Below, piece by piece: positions 6,691 to 12,286 of a DNA stretch of 12,286 bases; position 1 is the stretch's first letter, and every line of letters starts with the position of its first letter. The position numbers and the translations under genes are program-made. The notes below the pieces were generated by a model that was not told the origin of the DNA, did not search any database, and was given only the letters and a program-made list of their open reading frames with translations. The stretch spans positions 1 to 12,286 of the forward strand of contig JADGOD010000126.1 of NCBI GenBank assembly GCA_017883125.1, in the 5' to 3' direction. The stretch comes from Acidimicrobiales bacterium (GTDB taxonomy: Bacteria; Actinomycetota; Acidimicrobiia; Acidimicrobiales; RAAP-2).

Positions 6691-8370
6691 ATGTCTGAGT
6701 CGGAGTACGTCACTGATGTCGTCGTCGTCGGGTCCGGAGGTGGCCTCTGCGGCGCGGTGACCGCCGCCGCGCAGGGGCTCGAGGTCATCGTCATCGAGAA
6801 GCAGCCGCTGGTCGGTGGCTCCACGGCGATGTCGGGCGGGGTCCTGTGGCTCCCGAACAACCCCCTTATGCAGGCCGAGGGCGTGCCCGACTCCTATGAG
6901 GAGGCGATGGACTACTTCGACTCGGTGGTGGGCGACGTGGGTCCGGCCTCCTCTCCGGAGCGCCGCGCCGCCTATGTCAAGGAGGGTTCGGAGATGGTCC
7001 GCTTCCTCCAGGGCCTCGGGATGAGCTTCCGCCGCTGCGAGGGCTACAGCGACTACTACGCCGGCATGCGGGGGATCCGAGGTGGCTCAGATCGAGGTCG
7101 CTCGATCGAGGCAACATTCCTCGATGGCCACGAGCTGGGCGAGTGGAACAAGAAGATCATCCCGGGGATGGGGTCGGCCGTGCCGTGGACCATCTACACC
7201 GGTGAGGTCGCTCCCGCCCAGCTCATGAAGAGGTCGCTCAAGTCGCTGGGAATCGCGCTGCGTATCGGTGTGAGGACCTACATGGGCAAGCTCAAGCGCC
7301 AGGAGCGGCTCACCAACGGCGGGGCGCTCGTCGGCCAGACCCTGCGGGTGGCTCTTCGCCAGAAGATCGACATCTGGACCAGCACACCGCTGGTCGACCT
7401 GCTGATCGAGGACGGGCGCGTGGTGGGGGTGGTCGCCGAGCGCGAGGGGCAACGCGTGACCATCCGGGCTCGTCGCGCCGTGCTGCTGAGCGCGGGCGGC
7501 TTCGCCAGGAACGCAGAGATGCGGTCGCGCTACGGCAAGCAGCCGAGCTCGACCGCCTATTCGAGCGCCAACCCCGGCGACACCGGTGAGGTCATCGAGG
7601 TGGCCCTGGAGCACGGAGCCGTTGGCGACCTGATGGACGATGCGTGGTGGATCCCCTCCTCGGTCTTCCCCGACGGTCGACCCAGCCCGAACAACGGCGA
7701 GCGGTGCAAGCCCGGTTCGATCATCGTCGATCGTGCGGGGAAGCGCTACTTCAACGAGGCGCTCTCCTACATGGAGGCCGGTCGCCAGATGTACGCGCAC
7801 AACCACGATGGCGGCTCCATTCCCAGCTGGCTCATCATCGACTCGCGCAACCGCAGTCGCTACATGTGGGGCATGCAGAAGGCCGGGAAGACCCCGGAGG
7901 AGTGGATCACAGGCGGCTACATGAAGCGGGCCGACAGCCTCCGAGAGCTGGCCGCGCAGTGCGGCATCGACCCCGATGGTCTCGAGGCCACCGTGGAGCG
8001 GTTCAACTCCTTCGCCAAGACGGGTACCGATCTCGACTTCTTCCGCGGCGAGGGCGGTCACGAGCGCTTCCAAGGCGACCACACCAACAAGCCCAACCCG
8101 TCGTTGGGAGCACTCGACAAGGCCCCGTACTACGCGGTGGCGCTCTACCCGGGGGACGTCGGGACCAGCGGCGGGATCCTGACCGATGAGTTCGCTCGCG
8201 TGCTCGACTCGAACCACGAGCCCATCGAGGGGCTCTATGCGGCGGGCAACACCACCGCCTCGGTGATGGGTCACTCGTATCCGGGTGCGGGCGCCAGCAT
8301 CGGGGCGAGCTTGGTCTTCTCCTACATCGCCATGAAGCACGCCGCTTCGCTCGAGGGCGCCAAGGGTTGA
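6691..8370 (+). CDS. FAD-dependent dehydrogenase, 3-ketosteroid delta-1-dehydrogenase (KstD)-like
   Basis: A 559-residue flavoprotein of the fumarate reductase/KstD superfamily. The N-terminus has the ADP-binding strand and glycine loop (VVVVGSGGGLCGA, 10-22), the ribose-binding acid in VIEKQ, and GGSTAMSGGVLW (42-53). Segments typical of KstD are GYSDYYAG (118-125), NEALSY with Tyr360, PYYAVALYPGDVGTSGG (479-495) and a FAD-closing C-terminus GLYAAGNTTASVMGHSYPGAGASIG. Tyrosines stand where KstD motifs have them, which favours a 1,2-desaturation of a cyclic ketone over fumarate reduction; the ring system is not known, and cyclohexanone-type dehydrogenases belong to the same family. The glycine loop seems one glycine shorter than the usual GSGGGG or GSGAAG form. 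ATG at 6691 has AGGAA five to seven bases upstream. Fifty-one bases separate it from the Rieske gene, with which it is probably co-transcribed. Confidence 0.88.
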   Translation: MSESEYVTDVVVVGSGGGLCGAVTAAAQGLEVIVIEKQPLVGGSTAMSGGVLWLPNNPLMQAEGVPDSYEEAMDYFDSVVGDVGPASSPERRAAYVKEGSEMVRFLQGLGMSFRRCEGYSDYYAGMRGIRGGSDRGRSIEATFLDGHELGEWNKKIIPGMGSAVPWTIYTGEVAPAQLMKRSLKSLGIALRIGVRTYMGKLKRQERLTNGGALVGQTLRVALRQKIDIWTSTPLVDLLIEDGRVVGVVAEREGQRVTIRARRAVLLSAGGFARNAEMRSRYGKQPSSTAYSSANPGDTGEVIEVALEHGAVGDLMDDAWWIPSSVFPDGRPSPNNGERCKPGSIIVDRAGKRYFNEALSYMEAGRQMYAHNHDGGSIPSWLIIDSRNRSRYMWGMQKAGKTPEEWITGGYMKRADSLRELAAQCGIDPDGLEATVERFNSFAKTGTDLDFFRGEGGHERFQGDHTNKPNPSLGALDKAPYYAVALYPGDVGTSGGILTDEFARVLDSNHEPIEGLYAAGNTTASVMGHSYPGAGASIGASLVFSYIAMKHAASLEGAKG

Positions 8371-8377
8371 GCCTATG

Positions 8378-8407
8378 AGAGCATCGTGCTCTGGCGGCGG
8401 GGCCGCC
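8378..8407 (+). repeat. Two tandem hairpins between the KstD-like and racemase genes
   Basis: AGAGCA-TCG-TGCTCT (8378-8392) is followed immediately by GGCGGC-GGG-GCCGCC (8393-8407), each a perfect six-base stem with a three-base loop. They start eight bases after the KstD-like stop codon. No T-run follows, so this is not a classical intrinsic terminator. It could shield the upstream mRNA 3' end or lower expression of the downstream racemase. In such GC-rich DNA, short stems like the second can also arise by chance. Confidence 0.4.
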
Positions 8408-8477
8408 GGAGCCGGCTCGGGTCGCCCCATGGCGTTCCCGTCAGCGAGGCGCAGGGGCTGAGAATCGGGGGTCAGAG

Positions 8478-9677
8478 GTGGCAGGACCGCTTGAGGGCGT
8501 GAGCATTGTCGAGCTCCAGGGGCGTGGCCCAGGACCCTTCGGCGCCATGCTCCTCGCTGACCTCGGAGCAGACGTGATCCGGATCGCGCGGCCCGAGGAC
8601 GTGGTGCCCGTCGGTGAGGAGAACGACGTGGATCGGATGGTCCGCGGTCACAGGAAGCTCGACCTCCTCGCTCGGGGCCGGCGCTCGATGGCCATCGACC
8701 TCAAGCAGCCACGCGGCGTGGAGACGGCGCTCCGCCTCATCGATGCATCGGACGTCCTCCTCGAGGGCTACCGTCCCGGCGTGGCCGAGCGACTCGGCCT
8801 CGGGCCCGACCTCTGTCTGGAGCGCAACCCTCGGCTGGTCTATGCGCGGATCACCGGCTGGGGACAGGGGGGTCCCTACGCTCAGACACCTGGCCACGAC
8901 ATCAACTACGTCGCCCTGGCCGGGGCGCTCGACCCGCTCCGCCGAGCCGGGATGGCGCCCGCACCTCCCCTCAACCTCCTCGGTGACTTCGGCGGCGGCG
9001 GGATGCTCCTCGTGGTGGGCGTGCTCAGCGCCTTGTTCGAGCGATCGACGTCCGGGCGGGGTCAGGTCGTGGATGCGGCCATGGTCGACGGGGTGGCGCT
9101 GCTGATGACCTTGTTCCACGGCATGCGCGCCGAGGGCCTGTGGTCCGACGAGCCGGGTACCAACATCCTCGGCCTCGATGCCCCCTTCTACAACACCTAC
9201 GAGACGGCCGACGGTGGCTACATCACGATCGGTTGCGGCGAGCCGCAGTTCTACGCGGTGCTGCTCGAGCACCTCGGTCTCGGCGACGAGCTGCTCCGTC
9301 GACAGAACGACTCATCGGCGTGGGCTCAGGACATCGAGCTGCTGGCGTCGGTCTTCATGACCAAGACGCGTGACGAGTGGTGCGAGCTGCTGGAGGGCAC
9401 CGACAGCTGCTTCGCACCGGTGCTGACGATGGCCGAGGCGCCGCGGCACCCGCACCTCGTAGCGCGGGGGACCTTCGTCGAGGTCGACGGCGTCGTGCAG
9501 CCGGCTGCGGCGCCTCGCTTCTCGCGCACCCCCGGTGCCGCCGGCATGCTGCCGGCTGCCGCAGGGGAGCACACGACCGAGATCCTGCTCGAGCGGGGCT
9601 TCAGCCCAGGCGAGGTCCGCGCCCTCCTCGACGCCGGTGCGATCCGACAGGGTGGCGAGCCGGCTGAGTCGGCCTGA
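8478..9677 (+). CDS. CoA-transferase family III protein, alpha-methylacyl-CoA racemase (AMACR/MCR) type
   Basis: A 399-residue CaiB/BaiF-family protein whose motifs match the racemase branch. The N-terminal signature is VELQGRGPGPFGAMLLADLGAD (11-32). EGYRPGVAERLG has Arg99. GHDINYVALAG has His140, and PPLNLLGDFGGGG has Asp170. In the M. tuberculosis racemase MCR the catalytic His126/Asp156 pair has exactly this 30-residue spacing and the same surrounding motifs; Glu255 in GEPQFYA would match MCR Glu241. Such enzymes interconvert (2R)- and (2S)-methylacyl-CoA, allowing beta-oxidation of branched isoprenoid or steroid side chains. The racemase assignment rests on motifs; a true CoA transferase is less likely, since those have Asp in a GxD context without this His. 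GTG at 8478 follows a weak GTCAGAG ribosome-binding site. It is the last plus-strand gene and is preceded by 107 bases containing two hairpins. Confidence 0.88.
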   Translation: MAGPLEGVSIVELQGRGPGPFGAMLLADLGADVIRIARPEDVVPVGEENDVDRMVRGHRKLDLLARGRRSMAIDLKQPRGVETALRLIDASDVLLEGYRPGVAERLGLGPDLCLERNPRLVYARITGWGQGGPYAQTPGHDINYVALAGALDPLRRAGMAPAPPLNLLGDFGGGGMLLVVGVLSALFERSTSGRGQVVDAAMVDGVALLMTLFHGMRAEGLWSDEPGTNILGLDAPFYNTYETADGGYITIGCGEPQFYAVLLEHLGLGDELLRRQNDSSAWAQDIELLASVFMTKTRDEWCELLEGTDSCFAPVLTMAEAPRHPHLVARGTFVEVDGVVQPAAAPRFSRTPGAAGMLPAAAGEHTTEILLERGFSPGEVRALLDAGAIRQGGEPAESA

Positions 9678-9689
9678 CCTGCTCCCTTC

Positions 9690-9715
9690 CGACCAGCGCT
9701 GCTCAGCGCTGGTCG
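9690..9715. terminator. Symmetric hairpin at the junction of convergent genes, likely bidirectional terminator
   Basis: CGACCAGCGCTG (9690-9701) and its exact reverse complement CAGCGCTGGTCG (9704-9715) are separated by only CT, a 12-base perfect stem. It lies 12 bases after the racemase stop and contains the final codons and TGA of the convergent EthD-like gene. A second perfect hairpin, GAAGAG-CAT-CTCTTC (9715-9729), follows directly. There is no T-run on either side, as is usual for GC-rich actinomycetes, so termination efficiency is uncertain. The position and perfect symmetry support a shared terminator. Confidence 0.7.
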
Positions 9716-10425
9716 AAGAGCATCTCTTCTGAGGCCGCGACGAACCAGGACTCTCGCACCAGATCGTCCTCGGTCTGCTGCGAGAGGTTCTCGTCGAACC
9801 ACGCGATGCGCGCCCGGAGGCTGTCGAGGTCGTCGAAGTAGACCTCGTTGAGCGCGTCGTAGGGCCAGTCCCCTGACGGTCGAGCCAGCGCGTGGTTCTG
9901 CACATAGGCCAGACCTCGGGCCTCGTCGGGGATGACGAGGACCTCGGCATTCCCCGGTCGATTGAGCGTCCCCGATCGGCCCCTCCACCGCTCCGAGAAC
10001 TCGCGCAGCGACAGACCGGCCGCACGTCGGGCGATGGCCATGTGCTTCAGGCGCATCCCTCCGTCGCTCCACCGCCGATCGAGCCAGTCGTGGCCGCGAA
10101 GGACGAGTTCGTCGGCGAGCACCACCGGGCTGGCGTCGAGCTCCACGGCCTCGTCGAGGAGCTGGGACACCGCCGCCGCCGGCTCCGAGCGGAGCCAGGC
10201 TTCGTAGCGCTCCTCGTGAGCGCGGTCGGCGAACCACTCGAGGCCGATCCCGTCGTGCTTGGGGTTGGCGATGACCTCGGGCAGAGCTGTGCACACCGCG
10301 ATGCGGCTCGGTCGGATGTCTTCAGGAGCATCAGCGCCGGCCGCGACCGCCCGGCGCCACGCCGGAGCGAACGACTCGGGCGCGAGGTCGCGGTGCTTCG
10401 TCGCGAACCGGATCCGCTTGATCAT
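9703..10425 (-). CDS. Tandem EthD-like (dimeric alpha/beta-barrel) domain protein
   Basis: A 240-residue protein that appears to contain two copies of an EthD-like ferredoxin fold. Copy one starts MIKRIRFATKHRDLAPESFAPAWRRA (residues 1-26), and copy two starts MRLKHMAIARRAAGLSLREFSERWRG (124-149). Each has the family pattern of a beta strand, a 'glS.eeF...W' turn and an amphipathic helix, and copy two ends with the expected ALNEVYFDDLDSLRA strand-helix. EthD-type proteins are usually about 100 residues and form dimeric barrels with small-molecule or accessory roles in catabolic operons; a tandem would make the barrel within one chain. No catalytic residue is identifiable, and a function cannot be given. 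Its ATG overlaps the TGA of the upstream gene (ATGA at 10425-10422), so it is translationally coupled to the ferredoxin oxidoreductase. Its own stop lies inside the terminator stem. Confidence 0.75.
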   Translation of the reverse strand: MIKRIRFATKHRDLAPESFAPAWRRAVAAGADAPEDIRPSRIAVCTALPEVIANPKHDGIGLEWFADRAHEERYEAWLRSEPAAAVSQLLDEAVELDASPVVLADELVLRGHDWLDRRWSDGGMRLKHMAIARRAAGLSLREFSERWRGRSGTLNRPGNAEVLVIPDEARGLAYVQNHALARPSGDWPYDALNEVYFDDLDSLRARIAWFDENLSQQTEDDLVRESWFVAASEEMLFDQR

Positions 10426-12286
10426 GCGGTCGGGTCGATGGGGGCCGGGGACGAGGAGCGCCGCAGCTCGGCGACCTCCGAGCGCCAGCGGTCCACGGCC
10501 GCCACCTTGATCGGCCCATAGCCCTTGATGGCCATCGCCGACGCTGCGAGGCGAACGAGGCTGTCGTAGGGCTGGGCCGTCTCGGGCCCGAGCAGCTCCT
10601 CGACGAGCTGGCGGTACTCCTCGATGACGGCGCGCTCGAGGCGTCGCTCCCGGTCCCAGCCGAACACGTCGAAGGGAGTCCCGCGCAGCCGCTTCATGCG
10701 GCGCAGCACGTGGAAGGAGAGCCGGTAGGGGGTGCCCATCGGCAGCTTGGAGGTGCGACCCAGTCGCCGGAGGGTCGGAGGGTGGAGGTGGTACGTCACC
10801 GAGTACGGCCCGTCGATGCCGAGCTCGTTCGCGACATGGTCGTAGTCGACCTTGAGGTGCAGTCGTGCGACCTCGTACTCATCCTTGTAGGTCAGGAGCT
10901 TGAACCAGGATTCCGCGACCGCCCGGGACAGCGCCCACCCGTGGGCGTCGTCGTCGGCCTGCGCCGCCTGCTCCACGAGCTTGAGGAAGCGCTTGGCCAG
11001 CGCAGCGTCCTGGTAGTCGATCACCTGTGAGGCGCGGCGGACCAGCAGGTCTCGGAGCTCTTCGGGCACCGACCCGGCAGCCACGAGGTTGCTCGCCGTG
11101 GCGCAAGCAGCAGCCGAGGGATCGAACAGACGAGCCTGATCGCTGGCGGCCTCGGCCTCGGCCGCGAGCAGCAGCGCGTCGACGGCCGACCGGTCGTGCA
11201 CGGCCCATCGGCCCCACTCGAAGGCCTCGCGGTTGTCGGCCGCGGTCCGCCCCTGCCGCTCCATGGCGTGGTCGATATCCGCCAGTGAGACGGGCAGCCC
11301 GCCGAGCTGACAGGCAGCGCCGAGGAGGACGACGTTGGCAAGCATGGAGTTGCCGAGGAGGACCTCGGCGATCTTGGTCGAATCGAGGAAGGCGACGCGG
11401 TCTGCTCCGACCTGCTCGGTGATCGCCTCCTCGAGAGTCGAGAGCTCCGGCGGAGCGGCGCCGGTCTGGAGCATGGCGGCGGTCGGCGTGAGGTCCCGAT
11501 CGATCACCGCGATCGTGCGACCGGCGGCCACCTTGCTGAGGTTCTTCTCCCCTGCGGCCTGGAGAATGTCACCGGACAGGTAGAGGTCGGCCCCGGCGGA
11601 GCTGATGCTGGCCGCGCCGAGCGCGTCCTCGTCTGCGGCCAGGTTGAGGTGCGAGGCGACGGCTCCGGCCTTCTGGGAGAGCCCTGTCTGGTCCATGCCT
11701 CTGATCACCAGACCGGCGGATTCGGCGGCGGCTGCGATGATCCGGTTCGCCGTGATGACGCCGGTGCCGCCGATCCCGGTGAAGTAGATGCCGTACTGGC
11801 CGTCGATGGTGCACGGTGGTGGCGCCGGCACCGAGCCGGGCGGCAGCGGGGATCGAGCGGACTGCCGGCGACTCGCGCGACGGGGGCGTCGCCGATCGCG
11901 TCGCGTGGGGGTCACGGTCACGAAGGAGGGGCAGTCACCCTCCAGGCAGGTGTAGTCGCGGTTGCAGGACAGGTCGTGGATCTGGCGCTTCGTCCCGAAC
12001 TCGGTCTCGATGGGCAGCACCGAGAGGCAGTTGCTCTTCGTGCTGCAGTCGCCGCAGCCCTCGCACACGGCTTCGTTGATCACGACCCGCTGGGGCGGCT
12101 CCTCGAGGAGGCCACGCTTGCGGAGCCGTCGGGCCTCAGCCGCGCAGCGCTGGTCGTAGATGATCACCGTCACGCCGTCGACGTGCCGCAGCCGCTCTTG
12201 GACCTCGGGAAGCTCCTCGCGCCCGAGCACCTCGACGCCGGGTGCCCATCGAGCCTTGCGTCCGTAGTGCTTCGGGTCCTCGGCGC
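10422..12286 (-). CDS. Fused indolepyruvate ferredoxin oxidoreductase-family protein, C-terminal part (gene runs off the right edge)
   Basis: The reading frame is open to the window end, so about 620 C-terminal residues are present and the N-terminus, with most of the ThDP-binding domains, lies outside. Counting from the GTG at 12230: the end of the ThDP domain (VTVIIYDQRCAAE), then a ferredoxin-like cysteine set CEGCGDCSTKSNC (56-68) and CNRDYTCLEGDC (89-100) to ligate an iron-sulfur cluster, an Arg/Pro-rich linker (107-137), a gamma-type domain starting GIYFTGIGGTGVITANRI (147-164), and a long C-terminal DUF6537-like domain (about 395-595, with LHPPTLRRLG and KGYGPIKVAAVDRW). The family oxidatively decarboxylates aryl-2-oxo acids such as indolepyruvate to acyl-CoA with ferredoxin; fused single-chain forms near 1150 residues occur in aerobes. 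GTG at 12230 is internal, not the true start. The TGA overlaps the start of the EthD-like gene. Confidence 0.9.
   Translation of the reverse strand, partial: AEDPKHYGRKARWAPGVEVLGREELPEVQERLRHVDGVTVIIYDQRCAAEARRLRKRGLLEEPPQRVVINEAVCEGCGDCSTKSNCLSVLPIETEFGTKRQIHDLSCNRDYTCLEGDCPSFVTVTPTRRDRRRPRRASRRQSARSPLPPGSVPAPPPCTIDGQYGIYFTGIGGTGVITANRIIAAAAESAGLVIRGMDQTGLSQKAGAVASHLNLAADEDALGAASISSAGADLYLSGDILQAAGEKNLSKVAAGRTIAVIDRDLTPTAAMLQTGAAPPELSTLEEAITEQVGADRVAFLDSTKIAEVLLGNSMLANVVLLGAACQLGGLPVSLADIDHAMERQGRTAADNREAFEWGRWAVHDRSAVDALLLAAEAEAASDQARLFDPSAAACATASNLVAAGSVPEELRDLLVRRASQVIDYQDAALAKRFLKLVEQAAQADDDAHGWALSRAVAESWFKLLTYKDEYEVARLHLKVDYDHVANELGIDGPYSVTYHLHPPTLRRLGRTSKLPMGTPYRLSFHVLRRMKRLRGTPFDVFGWDRERRLERAVIEEYRQLVEELLGPETAQPYDSLVRLAASAMAIKGYGPIKVAAVDRWRSEVAELRRSSSPAPIDPTA

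Noticed and set aside
7087..8430. A 447-codon minus-strand open frame opposite the KstD-like gene
   Set aside because: It is antisense to a gene with clear FAD-binding and KstD motifs, and has low-complexity composition with no domain pattern. It is a shadow frame.
8375..8461. A 28-codon open frame between the KstD-like and racemase genes, starting with ATG and ending 16 bases before the racemase GTG
   Set aside because: Gly/Ala/Arg-rich composition as expected by chance in GC-rich DNA. Its first codons coincide with a hairpin and no family resemblance is seen, so it was not called as a gene.

Overview
The window is GC-rich and densely coded, with GTG starts used alongside ATG, short or overlapping gene junctions and almost no spare DNA. 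The gene content points to an actinomycete-like soil or aquatic bacterium: a CYP, an MFE-2-like SDR, a KstD-like flavoprotein, an MCR-type alpha-methylacyl-CoA racemase and a fused IorA/IorB protein with a DUF6537-like tail. An Acidimicrobiia-like lineage is a plausible guess, but the sequence alone does not prove the taxonomy. No rRNA, tRNA, CRISPR array, transposase or phage gene is visible. The window looks like a chromosomal catabolic cluster.

Layout. (1) Minus strand, 9-2869: a cytochrome P450 (1688-2869), a MarR-family regulator (937-1515) and an SDR dehydrogenase (9-911), transcribed in that order. (2) A divergent control region, 2870-3012, packed with small palindromes: a likely operator and promoter for both directions. 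(3) Plus strand, 3013-9677: E1 alpha (3013-4014), E1 beta (4025-5035), a free-standing lipoyl-domain protein (5028-5270), a Rieske oxygenase large subunit (5296-6639), a KstD-like FAD dehydrogenase (6691-8370) and an alpha-methylacyl-CoA racemase (8478-9677). (4) A strong symmetric hairpin at 9690-9715, where the plus-strand operon meets convergent minus-strand genes. (5) Minus strand, 9703 to the right edge: a tandem EthD-like protein (9703-10425), translationally coupled by an ATGA overlap to the C-terminal part of a fused indolepyruvate ferredoxin oxidoreductase-family protein (10422 to beyond 12286).

How the genes may work together (inference): two oxygenases (P450 and Rieske), a delta-1-type ketone desaturase, a 2-methylacyl-CoA racemase and an MFE-2-like hydroxyacyl-CoA dehydrogenase are the tool set for degrading an alicyclic or branched isoprenoid or steroid-like compound. 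The E1 pair with a lipoyl carrier would decarboxylate a 2-oxo acid, or cleave an acyloin, released along the way. The MarR protein and the palindromic divergent region suggest that substrate or a CoA thioester relieves repression. The most unusual feature is that the E1 pair has its own single-domain lipoyl carrier but no E2 acyltransferase core and no E3 nearby. The actual substrate cannot be read from the sequence.
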